DNA of 56,349 bases from Neptuniibacter sp. Its GTDB lineage: Bacteria; Pseudomonadota; Gammaproteobacteria; Pseudomonadales; Balneatricaceae. Position 1 is the stretch's first letter, and every line of letters begins with the position of its first letter. The stretch lies in the NCBI RefSeq assembly GCF_024231755.1, contig NZ_JAAEQH010000305.1:1-56349 (forward strand). The letters are read 5' to 3'. Shown piece after piece: positions 25,095 to 33,763 of this stretch. Made by a program: the position numbers and the translations under genes. The notes below the pieces were generated by a model. It saw only the letters and a list, made by a program, of their open reading frames with translations, was not told where the DNA came from and made no database searches.

Positions 25095-26044
25095 TACTTA
25101 CTCCACTGCAACAGATCGGCTGCCTGCTGCTTAACAACATTGATACTCAGATTGGATTCTGAACAAAGCCCTAGCGCCTGCTCCTCATCAACAAAAACGG
25201 ATAAGGTTTCTTGATGCGGACCACACAGCACCAGATCATCAATATGACCAAGGAAAGACGCTTTATTTTCTAACGCGCTAACCAGATTTGCCATAGACCT
25301 CAACAATTCACGGCTCTGCTTGCTCTCCACCTTTGAACTGATCACATTACGCTCAGAATCAAGATGAATAGCACCCACAATTCCTCGGGTATTCAAGGCT
25401 GCATCAATAAGAGAAACTTGTGAACCTTTGTCATCCTCATCTGCCTTTTCCGCATTCGGCATTGAACTGTTAACTTGCAGGCGTTTAGCTAAATCAGACC
25501 AATCAATATCCTTATCCCTCTGTCCCACCAGCTCTTTGACCACTTCAAGCACAGAGGATGGGTCACGAGCATCAATAAACATTACCGTAGTGAAAAGCCC
25601 CATCTCTTTGAGCTTGTTCATATAGTAATGATAGTCCGGTTCTGCCTGCTCATCAGAGTGAGTTACTGCAATAATTAAGCGACGACGAACTATAAAGTCT
25701 CGAAACTCTTCCACATAAAAGCGGATATCCTTAAATGGATCTGCCCGGGTGTTATCTACTAACAGCACCAGACCTTCGGCATCATGCACCAGATCACTCA
25801 TCATCAGTTGCCACATGAACTTAAAACGTTCCTGACCTGGAGTACCATACAGATGCAAACGGGAGGATTCGCTTAGTTCCAAAACGCCGTAATCCATGGC
25901 AATGGTCGTTTTCTGTTTGCGACGAATAGCCGAGTCACTGACACTGGCATCAGTATCAACAGTCTCGATATCACTCAACGAACGAATTGCAGTTGTCTTG
26001 CCTGAGCAAACTGATCCGGTGAAAAGAACTTTGTAATCGGTCAT
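25094..26044 (-). CDS. Ras/MglA-like small GTPase fused to roadblock-like domain, copy 2
   Basis: The 316-residue paralogue of the protein at 23590-24546 has P-loop GSVCSGKTT (10-18), LYGTPGQERFKFMW (G3), VTHSD (G4), and a C-terminal roadblock-like region beginning DAALNTRGIVGAIHLDSE. It differs mainly in the linker (about 190-215), which is longer in acidic residues (KADEDDKGSQ). The ATG at 26044 is preferred (AAGGGAT upstream, same start as copy 1); the track-like extension MFVFIESG is unlikely. It is the first gene of a minus-strand series and is divergent from the FIST/GGDEF-EAL pair across a 399-bp gap containing nested inverted repeats. Confidence 0.82.
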   Translation of the reverse strand: MTDYKVLFTGSVCSGKTTAIRSLSDIETVDTDASVSDSAIRRKQKTTIAMDYGVLELSESSRLHLYGTPGQERFKFMWQLMMSDLVHDAEGLVLLVDNTRADPFKDIRFYVEEFRDFIVRRRLIIAVTHSDEQAEPDYHYYMNKLKEMGLFTTVMFIDARDPSSVLEVVKELVGQRDKDIDWSDLAKRLQVNSSMPNAEKADEDDKGSQVSLIDAALNTRGIVGAIHLDSERNVISSKVESKQSRELLRSMANLVSALENKASFLGHIDDLVLCGPHQETLSVFVDEEQALGLCSESNLSINVVKQQAADLLQWSK

Positions 26045-26443
26045 CGTAAATCCCTTGCTGTGTCCACTCTCAATGAAAACGAACATACAGCGCTTATTTT
26101 GACTGTCCCAATGGACAGCTGTTCTCCCTGAAGCCCATTAAGGGGTTCAGGTGGGACATACGTTTGGGGTATTTTATTTTTAGCCTAATTTACAGATCTT
26201 GCAAGTCCTGAGCTAAAAGAAATAACGAGGCATGAGATAAATCAAAAGCGCAGGGATTTTTACCTGGCCGTTAAGTTAATAGTCTTCAAACAATTAACAA
26301 TTTAGTAAGACATACTAATTGGTGGTATTTGCATTGATAGTAAAGTCAGTATATTAATGAACAAACACTCACTGTTCTGAGGTGTATAGAAACACCATCA
26401 AGAACAGACGCTAAATAAAAATAAGAAAAGCAATAGGTGGTAG
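26045..26443. promoter_or_regulatory. Divergent control region with nested inverted repeats
   Basis: This is the intergenic DNA between GTPase copy 2 and the second FIST gene. It contains CTGTCC/GGACAG (26103-26118), an imperfect 10-bp stem CCTGAAGCCC/GGGGTTCAGG (26127-26151), and an outer pair TGTCCCA (26104-26110) with TGGGACA (26152-26158). The remainder is AT-rich. The repeats sit in the 5' leader of the GTPase transcript and could be an RNA element, an operator, or a REP-like element. Confidence 0.5.
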
Positions 26444-27550
26444 ATGTACATCCCACTCAATGACCTTAGTGAACTCATCAATACTCTCGAAGCAGACAAC
26501 CTCAGAGACGATGAGTACTGGCTGATCATGCTGGCGGACAAACATGCCCCGCAGCTGGAATCATTTGTAAATAATCTCAACGATAAAGAAATTAATTTCT
26601 GTGGTGCAATTTTTCCAGGACTGATCGTTGATAAACGGACCTTTTATGAGGGTGCCGTAGTACGCAAAATCAGTTGCCTGGTCGAACCGACTTGCATTCC
26701 TATGCCGGCAGATAACAGCTTTATTGAAGAACGGTTACCAAAACACTCTGAAATACCAGAAAGTGGAGCCACATGCTTAACCTATGTTGATTGCCTTTCC
26801 ACCGGCATAGACGATCTGCTAGCTCAGCTTTACAACCGCTTCAATGGCCGCTGTAGCTATTTTGGTGCAGGAGCTGGCTACCATGATCTGTCACATCACA
26901 CATGTATATTCGGAGCATGGGGAGTCACTCAGAAAGCAGCATTAGTTGCCATTATTGATCAATCAAGCAATAGCGTCGCCAGACACGGCTGGGTCCGCCA
27001 TTCAGGACCCGTGGTTGCTAGCCGAACCACTGGGAATGTTCTTCACGAACTGGACTGGGAGGATGCTGAAGTCGCATACCGCAATGCTCTTCCGGAGAAA
27101 CTACAAAACACGCCGCCAGAACGCTTTTACAAAGATGTTACCCCTCGCTATCCCTTTGCCGTAGAGCATCCCGGCTCAGAAGATGTGGTGCGAGATCCAA
27201 TATCCCTATTCAGCAATGGCGACGTGATGTTCCTGTCCGATATACCCCAAGGCGCACTGTTGTACTTAGTGGAGGGATCCCCTGACAGGCTGATTGAAGC
27301 TGCACGGGAAGCGGTCGAAGAAACCATCACGACATCAACAGAAAGCGTTCTTGTATGCGACTGTTTGTCCAGAACAACCGCGCTGGATAGCAAATTCCCC
27401 ACAGAGCTGAGAACAGTATACGAACAGGTCAACATGGTGAAACCAGACACTACCGTTGAAGGAGTCATAGCGCTAGGAGAGATCGCTAGTAATGGTGACA
27501 GACCAGTCAACTTTTATAACAAAACATTTGGTATCTGTTGTTTCCAATGA
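26444..27550 (+). CDS. FIST-domain sensor protein, second copy
   Basis: The 368-residue protein has FIST_N (about 20-200; FCGAIFPGLIVD, CSYFGAGAGYHDL) and FIST_C (about 205-360; FAVEHPGSEDVVRDPISL, GDVMFLSDIPQGALLYLVEGSP, VCDCLSRTTAL). It differs clearly from the FIST protein at 11304, so it is not a recent duplicate. There is no membrane segment. It ends by overlapping the start of a GGDEF-EAL gene (ATGA), the same coupling seen in the first FIST operon. NosP-type haem or NO sensing is possible but not shown. AGGTGG precedes the ATG. Confidence 0.82.
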   Translation: MYIPLNDLSELINTLEADNLRDDEYWLIMLADKHAPQLESFVNNLNDKEINFCGAIFPGLIVDKRTFYEGAVVRKISCLVEPTCIPMPADNSFIEERLPKHSEIPESGATCLTYVDCLSTGIDDLLAQLYNRFNGRCSYFGAGAGYHDLSHHTCIFGAWGVTQKAALVAIIDQSSNSVARHGWVRHSGPVVASRTTGNVLHELDWEDAEVAYRNALPEKLQNTPPERFYKDVTPRYPFAVEHPGSEDVVRDPISLFSNGDVMFLSDIPQGALLYLVEGSPDRLIEAAREAVEETITTSTESVLVCDCLSRTTALDSKFPTELRTVYEQVNMVKPDTTVEGVIALGEIASNGDRPVNFYNKTFGICCFQ

Positions 27551-30105
27551 GTTCTCCCTCGGATGATTTAAGGAGTGATCTACAGAGGATGTATGAACTT
27601 TCTCTGGCAATAGGCAACAGCCTTGACCCTGAGAAAGTATGTAGTGAGTTTATCAGCGTCATGATGCGCCAGATTCAACTCAACTACATTGGCATCTGGA
27701 TTCTGCCGGAAAAACATCCTGTTGATGAATGTATCTACAAATTATTCCACGCATTCCCCGCCAGCAGAGCGACAGAAACTGAACTTCCTCTAGGTCATCC
27801 CGCACTAGATCTGGGTGATGTGGACTTTTTTAACAGCTTCGCATTAGAAGACGCCTCTTATTCACAAGCCATAGTAGAAGAGCATTGCCAGGAAGGGAGT
27901 TGCGCAATTTTTCGCCTAGGATCTCTTGGCTATGTACGCCTAATCCGAGATAAAGGCTATTTCGCTGTAAAAGAGCTGCGCCAACTTCGACCTGTAATCA
28001 ACAAGCTGTTTATAGCATTGGGTGGAGCTCTGGCTTATCACCAACTTCAGAAAGAGCAGGCATTTCAGAACTCTCTGATCCATACAATTCCCGATCTTAT
28101 CTGGTTAAAAAGCCCGGAAGGAGAGTACCTCTCTTGCAACCGCAGATTTGAAGAGTTCTTCGGCGCAAAAGAGCACCAGATTATTGGCAAAACCGACTAC
28201 GATTTTGTTGATAAAGAGCTAGCAGACTACTTTAGGGAGAACGATAACAAAGCCCTCTTTGCCGATAGCCCCAGAACAAATATGGAATGGGTAACCTTTG
28301 CCAACGACGGGAAACGCGCGCTGCTTGAAACCATAAAAACTCCGATGAAAACATCATCGGGCGAATTAGTGGGAGTGCTTGGTATAGGTCACGATATAAC
28401 GGCACTGCATGACGCCCAACAGCAACTGAAACTAGCTGCCAGTGTTTTCGAACATGCCAGCGAAGGGATCATGATCACAGACGAGAAAGGCAGGATTATT
28501 GATGTAAACAAAGCCTTCTCGCAACTAACAGGTTACTCTGCTGAGGAAGTGATCGGGGAACGTCCCAGCATGCTGAAATCAGGTCATCATAGTGAAGAGT
28601 TTTTTGCTGCCATGTGGCAAAGCCTGAAAAAAGATGGACACTGGCGCGGCGAAGTTTGGAACCGTAATAAATCAGGCGAGATCTATGCAGAACTGCTGAA
28701 TATTGCGACTGTATATGACGATGATGGAAATGCCAGTCACTATGTCAGTATTTTTTCAGATATTACGCAATTAAAAGAGCACCAGCATGAGCTGGAAAAG
28801 ATGGCTCATTTCGACGCGCTTACTCAACTACCTAACCGGGTACTACTCTCAGACAGACTGCAAACAGCCCTTAAAAGTTGCAAACAAAACCAACAGATCA
28901 TGGCTGTTGCTTACCTTGATCTCGATGAATTCAAACCGATCAACGATAACCATGGGCATGATGTCGGTGACCTTCTATTAATAGAAGTCGCTAAGCGCCT
29001 TAGTGACGCTCTTGGCCCGGAGAATGAAATTGCCCGACTTGGCGGTGATGAGTTTGTACTACTGTTCACAGAACTTATATCCGTAAAACAATGCACTGAA
29101 ATTCTGGAACACCTGATAGATGAGTTATCAGCTCCCTTCCAGATTAAGCAGCTAACCCTGACGATATCAGCGAGTATCGGCGTCACTCTATTTCCAGAAG
29201 ATGATGCCGATGCCGATACCCTAATACGCCATGCCGACCAGGCTATGTACACGGCTAAACAAACCGGGCGTAACCGTTATCACTTTTTCGATCCCGCAGT
29301 TGACCGCCAAACTCAAGACCAACATAAAGCACAGGATGAGATCCGTTCTGCTTTAGACAACCGCGAGTTTGTCTTGTTTTATCAACCCAAAGTTAATATG
29401 CGTACCGGATGTGTATATGGTGTGGAAGCGTTAATACGCTGGCAACACCCCACATTAAATTTACTCCCTCCGGATAGCTTTCTGCCTCAAATAACTGACC
29501 CTGGTTTATCCACAGCATTAGGGGCCTGGGTAATGGAGGAAGCCGTCAGCCAGCTAAGGATATGGCGTTCTGCAGGGCTTGATCTATCTATGAGCATCAA
29601 TATCTCAGCTCAACACTTACAAAGCCCTAAATTCCCAGAGCAACTGGCTTCCCTGCTACAAGAATATTCAGAAGTGCCGCATGACACAATTGAACTGGAA
29701 GTACTTGAAACTGCTGCATTTGAAGATATAGGGGTAGCTTCGACCATTATTGATCAGTGCCATGACCTGGGAGTACGCTTTGCATTAGATGATTTCGGTA
29801 CCGGTTATTCATCGCTGACCTACCTACGCAAGATCCCTGCAGACACCGTTAAAATTGACCGCAGTTTCGTAATGGATATGCTTGAAGACGAAGAGGATAA
29901 AACTATTGTTGAAGGGATCATTGGATTAGGCAAAGCCTTCAATCGGGAAGTTATCGCCGAAGGGGTAGAAAGTGCTGCGCATGGTCGATGCTTACTGCAA
30001 CTGGGTTGTGATAATGCACAAGGCTACGGCATAGCGAAACCTATGCCCGCAGATATGATCCCAGACTGGGTTGCCACCTTCCGCATTAATGAACACTGGA
30101 AATAG
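27547..30105 (+). CDS. GAF-like/PAS-PAS-GGDEF-EAL c-di-GMP enzyme
   Basis: The 852-residue product has an N-terminal GAF-like region (about 10-165, beginning LQRMYELSLAIGNSLDPEKVCSEF), two PAS domains (about 170-290 and 295-415), GGDEF (about 420-585, ARLGGDEFV) and EAL (about 595-845: VEALIRW, NISAQHL, DDFGTGYSSL, KIDRSFV, AEGVES). Catalytic motifs look intact in both domains. The ATG at 27547 overlaps the FIST stop as ATGA without its own strong ribosome site, so it depends on FIST translation. It is the output enzyme of this sensor pair. Confidence 0.92.
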   Translation: MSSPSDDLRSDLQRMYELSLAIGNSLDPEKVCSEFISVMMRQIQLNYIGIWILPEKHPVDECIYKLFHAFPASRATETELPLGHPALDLGDVDFFNSFALEDASYSQAIVEEHCQEGSCAIFRLGSLGYVRLIRDKGYFAVKELRQLRPVINKLFIALGGALAYHQLQKEQAFQNSLIHTIPDLIWLKSPEGEYLSCNRRFEEFFGAKEHQIIGKTDYDFVDKELADYFRENDNKALFADSPRTNMEWVTFANDGKRALLETIKTPMKTSSGELVGVLGIGHDITALHDAQQQLKLAASVFEHASEGIMITDEKGRIIDVNKAFSQLTGYSAEEVIGERPSMLKSGHHSEEFFAAMWQSLKKDGHWRGEVWNRNKSGEIYAELLNIATVYDDDGNASHYVSIFSDITQLKEHQHELEKMAHFDALTQLPNRVLLSDRLQTALKSCKQNQQIMAVAYLDLDEFKPINDNHGHDVGDLLLIEVAKRLSDALGPENEIARLGGDEFVLLFTELISVKQCTEILEHLIDELSAPFQIKQLTLTISASIGVTLFPEDDADADTLIRHADQAMYTAKQTGRNRYHFFDPAVDRQTQDQHKAQDEIRSALDNREFVLFYQPKVNMRTGCVYGVEALIRWQHPTLNLLPPDSFLPQITDPGLSTALGAWVMEEAVSQLRIWRSAGLDLSMSINISAQHLQSPKFPEQLASLLQEYSEVPHDTIELEVLETAAFEDIGVASTIIDQCHDLGVRFALDDFGTGYSSLTYLRKIPADTVKIDRSFVMDMLEDEEDKTIVEGIIGLGKAFNREVIAEGVESAAHGRCLLQLGCDNAQGYGIAKPMPADMIPDWVATFRINEHWK

Positions 30106-30135
30106 CAACTGCTAAATGCCAACTGGAGAATTCGC

Positions 30136-30759
30136 CTAGTTGATAGGAAAATCAAAATACCTGTTCGGGTAAGGTTCATCCTGCAAGGTAAAATGCCACC
30201 ATTCCTGATGAAACGGTACAAAGCCATGCTGAACCATCACCTGCTGTAACAGCATTCTATTTGCTCTCGCCTGACCCGATACAGTTAAGCAGTCAAACCA
30301 GGATTCAGGGCCAAAGAAATCAAACTCTGTTCCCATCTCCAGTTCCTGACCTGTTTGACGATCAACCAAGGTCAGATCAACTGTACTTCCTCTGCTATGG
30401 CTTGAATGTCTAACCAGATACCCTTCACTGAACAGCTGATTACGCTCCAGGTCAGGAAAAAATCGTGACTGAGTGAGACATGGACCTTCACTGCCGCACC
30501 AGTTGATAAAATGATTCACGGCACGTTGCGGTCGGTACGCATCAAATACTTTCAAGCCCAAACCAAAAGTCGCCAGTTGCTGCTGCACCCTCTCCAACGC
30601 TTGCGCAGCTGGCTGCGTAATCAGACAGATCTCCCTCTCATAACCAGCTATTTTTTCACCTACAAAGTTATCACCCGTGAAGTATTTTAGATCCATAGAG
30701 ATAGACGGATCTGAAGCGAGTAGATCAACAAAGAGTTCAGTTTTAATTGTTTCTGACAA
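30136..30759 (-). CDS. D-alanyl-D-alanine dipeptidase, VanX/DdpX-like
   Basis: The 207-residue M15 zinc peptidase has the full active site: DAYRP with Arg76, His121 and Asp128 in HSRGSTVDL, and Glu186/His189 in EWWHF. VanX-type enzymes cleave free D-Ala-D-Ala. In Gram-negatives without vancomycin resistance they serve in recycling or use as nutrient. No signal peptide is seen, so it is likely cytoplasmic. Start is a TTG at 30759, with AGGA about 14 bases upstream, so the N-terminus is uncertain. It lies 21 bases downstream of pgeF, another peptidoglycan-related gene, which makes co-transcription likely. Confidence 0.85.
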   Translation of the reverse strand: MSETIKTELFVDLLASDPSISMDLKYFTGDNFVGEKIAGYEREICLITQPAAQALERVQQQLATFGLGLKVFDAYRPQRAVNHFINWCGSEGPCLTQSRFFPDLERNQLFSEGYLVRHSSHSRGSTVDLTLVDRQTGQELEMGTEFDFFGPESWFDCLTVSGQARANRMLLQQVMVQHGFVPFHQEWWHFTLQDEPYPNRYFDFPIN

Positions 30760-30780
30760 AACAGGAAAATCCTAGTGGAG

Positions 30781-31512
30781 CTATTCGATCCAGATCAGAC
30801 TTGCCATCCGTCCAGTCTGACCATCACGGCGGTAAGAAAAAAAGTTACTTTCATCAGTATAGGTGCACAGATCGCAACTGTTGATCTTCTCTGCACCGAA
30901 AGCCTGTAAACGAAGCTTAGCCAGCATATATATATCAGCCAGATACTTTCCTTCCCTGCCCTGAACAGGAGTAAAAGCCTGAATGGCCTCCGCCTGCTTA
31001 TTTACAAAAGCTTGTAATACCTCGCCACCAACTTCAAATGCAGATGGACCAATAGCAGGGCCCAACCAGATATGAGTTTCATCCGGCTGTTCAAAAAGAG
31101 CTAAGGTCTTTTCTAGAACTCCATCACACAGACCACGCCAGCCTGCATGGGCCACCGCAACCTTTGAGCCGCTTTTATCCGCAAAAAAAACCGGAAGACA
31201 ATCTGCCGTCATAACAATACAGGCAACACCTTTCTCATCACTCCAACAAGCATCGGCTTCACGACAAACACCATCACTTATCGCTTGAACAACGTCCGTA
31301 CCATGGACCTGCTGCAGCCATTGAGGTTTTTCAATTAGTCCCAAATCTTCCAGCAAGCGCAGCCTGTTATCTGCCACCTTCTCGGGACTGTCGTCAACGT
31401 GGTCCCCCAGGTTCAGACTGGCAAACAGGTCTTCACTACAACCACCCAAACGCGTTGTAGTCAGAGCCTTAACGTTTTTAGGCGCTTGCCATTCCGCTGG
31501 AATATAACGCAC
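30781..31512 (-). CDS. pgeF: Peptidoglycan editing factor PgeF (YfiH, laccase-domain)
   Basis: The 243-residue protein carries the multi-copper-oxidase-like motifs QVHGTDV, MTADCLPVFF and VAHAGWRGL, plus YRRDGQTGRMASLIW at the C-terminus. PgeF removes wrongly incorporated L-Ser from muropeptide precursors. The start is a GTG three bases after the rluD stop, with translation coupled to it. The order bamD/rluD-pgeF is conserved, but clpB, its usual downstream neighbour, lies 7.7 kb further on. Confidence 0.92.
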   Translation of the reverse strand: MRYIPAEWQAPKNVKALTTTRLGGCSEDLFASLNLGDHVDDSPEKVADNRLRLLEDLGLIEKPQWLQQVHGTDVVQAISDGVCREADACWSDEKGVACIVMTADCLPVFFADKSGSKVAVAHAGWRGLCDGVLEKTLALFEQPDETHIWLGPAIGPSAFEVGGEVLQAFVNKQAEAIQAFTPVQGREGKYLADIYMLAKLRLQAFGAEKINSCDLCTYTDESNFFSYRRDGQTGRMASLIWIE

Positions 31513-31515
31513 GGC

Positions 31516-32484
31516 TTAAGCGTCCATATCATTCGCTTCTGCATCAGCAGACAAGACATCCAACAGCTGCTGAAAATCATCAGGCAGGTCCACTTCCCAA
31601 GACATCAGGTCACCTGTTTCGGGATGCCACAATTCTAACTTTTTGGCATGTAACGCCTGACGTTTGAAAGCCCTCAACGTATCGATCATATCGTCACTAC
31701 AGCCTTTCGGAAGACGGAAACGCCCACCGTACAACTGATCACCCACCAGCGGATAATTGATATGCGCCATATGCACACGAATCTGGTGAGTACGCCCGGT
31801 TTCAAGTTTCAGGCGAATATGGGTATGCGCTCGTAACTTCTGTAAAACCCGGTAGTGTGTGATTGCTTCTTTACCGACACCAACCACCGCCATCTTCTGA
31901 CGGTTTTTAGAGTGCCGTCCCATTGGCTCATCTACTATACCGCCGCCAGTCATCACACCATGCACTACCGCTTCATATTCACGTCCCATAGAACGTTCCT
32001 GAAGCTGATCCACCAGATCAGTCTGTGCAGTTATGGTTTTAGCTACCACCATCAAACCAGTGGTATCCATATCCAGACGATGCACAATACCCGCCCGCGG
32101 CACCTGAGCAATATCAGGGCAGTGGAACAACAGCGCATTCAAAAGCGTGCCATCACGGTGTCCAACCGCAGGGTGAACGACCAGTCCAGCGGGTTTATTA
32201 ATCACCAGGATATGCTCATCCTCATACACAATGTCCAGCGGGATATCTTGCGGCTTGTGCTCCTCAATAACTTCCAACTGAGCGGCTACTGCAACCCTCT
32301 CCCCTCCAAGCAGTTTGTCTCTTGGGCGTTTTACCTCACCATCCACGGTCAGAGAACCATCTTTGATCCATGCCTGTAGACGAGAACGGGAATAATCGGG
32401 AAATAGCTGCGCAACAGCCTGATCCAGGCGTTTACCGATAAGGTCTTCGGAAACAGTTGCTTCAAGTTGTATTTGATCGGACAT
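31516..32484 (-). CDS. rluD: 23S rRNA pseudouridine 1911/1915/1917 synthase
   Basis: The 322-residue protein has an N-terminal S4 RNA-binding domain (about 18-75) and a catalytic domain with HRLDMDTTGLMVVAKT, catalytic Asp138 (Asp139 in E. coli). GRTHQIRVHMAHINYPLVGD is the second RluD-family motif. It modifies helix 69 of 23S rRNA during 50S assembly. It is divergent from bamD, as in many gammaproteobacteria. Confidence 0.96.
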   Translation of the reverse strand: MSDQIQLEATVSEDLIGKRLDQAVAQLFPDYSRSRLQAWIKDGSLTVDGEVKRPRDKLLGGERVAVAAQLEVIEEHKPQDIPLDIVYEDEHILVINKPAGLVVHPAVGHRDGTLLNALLFHCPDIAQVPRAGIVHRLDMDTTGLMVVAKTITAQTDLVDQLQERSMGREYEAVVHGVMTGGGIVDEPMGRHSKNRQKMAVVGVGKEAITHYRVLQKLRAHTHIRLKLETGRTHQIRVHMAHINYPLVGDQLYGGRFRLPKGCSDDMIDTLRAFKRQALHAKKLELWHPETGDLMSWEVDLPDDFQQLLDVLSADAEANDMDA

Positions 32485-32506
32485 CAGAACCAGTCAGATT
32501 TAGCTC

Positions 32507-32585
32507 GAGCCCTGTTAACAAGGGATCCTGAGAATAAATCCTGAACACCTCAGGCTTATTCGCTGCTTCCGTTGTTAACAGGCTC
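32507..32585. repeat. Nested inverted repeat between rluD and bamD
   Basis: GAGCCCTGTTAACAA (32507-32521) and TTGTTAACAGGCTC (32572-32585) are inverted copies with one base extra in the first arm. Inside them, CCTGAG and CTCAGG form a second stem. The arrangement could fold as an about 80-nt branched hairpin in the divergent promoter region. CTGTTAACAG also occurs in the ilvY terminator. Confidence 0.55.
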
Positions 32586-32685
32586 GGTGAGTTGTGTTTA
32601 AATAGGCCGTTTAAATTTGTACGGACTCATATTGCGCCCAGTATAACTGTTCGGGCCTGAGACTACACCGGGATTAATATTAAAG

Positions 32686-33624
32686 ATGCGTATTTCCAAA
32701 CTCGCTGCTATCACACTATTCTGCTTTGTGACCACTGCCTGCTCATGGTTTGAAGATGTTCAGGAAGTTCCAGACGTACCTGAACAGCAGCTCTACAAAG
32801 ATGCTATGACAGCAATGAACGACTCGAACTTTGAGGTCGCCATTGAAAAGCTGCAAACGCTAGAAGCGCGTTTCCCGTTCGGCCGTTTCTCTGAACAGGC
32901 TCAGCTGGAACTGATATACGCTTACTTCAATAATTATGAACCGGAAGCGGCACGTGCTGCGGCAGACCGTTTTATCCGCTTACACCCAAATCACGACAAT
33001 ATTGATTATGCGTACTATCTGAAAGGGCTTACCGCCTTTGAACAAGATATTTCATGGATCACTCAGTACCTTCCAATTGATGAAACAATGCGTGATCCAG
33101 GGGCAGCACTGGATTCATTTGAAAGCTTTAATACGCTAGTTACCCGCTACCCAAACAGCCAATACGCACCTGACTCACAGAAACGTATGGTGTACCTGAA
33201 AAATCGTCTTGCTGCTTACGAGGTCCATGTAGGCCGCTACTACATTAAGCGTGAGGCTTTTGTTGCAGCAGCTAACCGTGGACGTTACGTTATCGAGAAC
33301 ATGCAGGAAACACCTGCGGTACCCGATGCACTGGCACTCATGATCGAAGCCTATACTTTGCTTGGTCAACAGGACCTAGCTGCAGATGCCCAATCAGTAT
33401 TGAACCAGAACTTCCCTGATTATGTTTACCAGCCACTATACCGTGGTGAGAAAACGCTATTCGACGCTGCCACATTCGATCTGTTTAGCGATACACAGGA
33501 AAATGCTCCTGTTGTAACACCTGTACGAATGAGCGAAAAAGCTCCAGAGCCAGAACGCTCAATCTTCAGCACACTGACCTTTGGTGTTTTTGATGATGAA
33601 GAGGAGCCAGAAAAGGCCGAATAA
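32686..33624 (+). CDS. bamD: Outer membrane protein assembly factor BamD
   Basis: This lipoprotein of the BAM complex assembles beta-barrel proteins in the outer membrane. Signal peptide with lipobox TTAC gives lipidated Cys19. Tetratricopeptide-like repeats follow ([30 protein letters not shown]..., [13 protein letters not shown]...). The 312-residue length exceeds E. coli BamD (245) because of a C-terminal tail (about 250-312) rich in acidic residues and proline ([27 protein letters not shown]). The tail is of unknown role. A terminator follows. Confidence 0.95.
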   Translation: MRISKLAAITLFCFVTTACSWFEDVQEVPDVPEQQLYKDAMTAMNDSNFEVAIEKLQTLEARFPFGRFSEQAQLELIYAYFNNYEPEAARAAADRFIRLHPNHDNIDYAYYLKGLTAFEQDISWITQYLPIDETMRDPGAALDSFESFNTLVTRYPNSQYAPDSQKRMVYLKNRLAAYEVHVGRYYIKREAFVAAANRGRYVIENMQETPAVPDALALMIEAYTLLGQQDLAADAQSVLNQNFPDYVYQPLYRGEKTLFDAATFDLFSDTQENAPVVTPVRMSEKAPEPERSIFSTLTFGVFDDEEEPEKAE

Positions 33625-33640
33625 GCATCAAATATCTTCG

Positions 33641-33668
33641 AAAAAGGCACCATAACGGTGCCTTTTTT
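33641..33668 (+). terminator. Terminator of bamD
   Basis: The stem AAGGCACC/GGTGCCTT (33644-33664) with loop ATAAC is followed by TTTTTT, and the A-run on the other side makes it bidirectional in form. Confidence 0.9.
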
Positions 33669-33763
33669 AATTTCCCCGCAACGATCTTCTTTTCCTCTTT
33701 TCAGGCTATCTATCATTTGCATACAATGGCTTTCTAAACACCAGTGCAAAGAGATTCATTACC

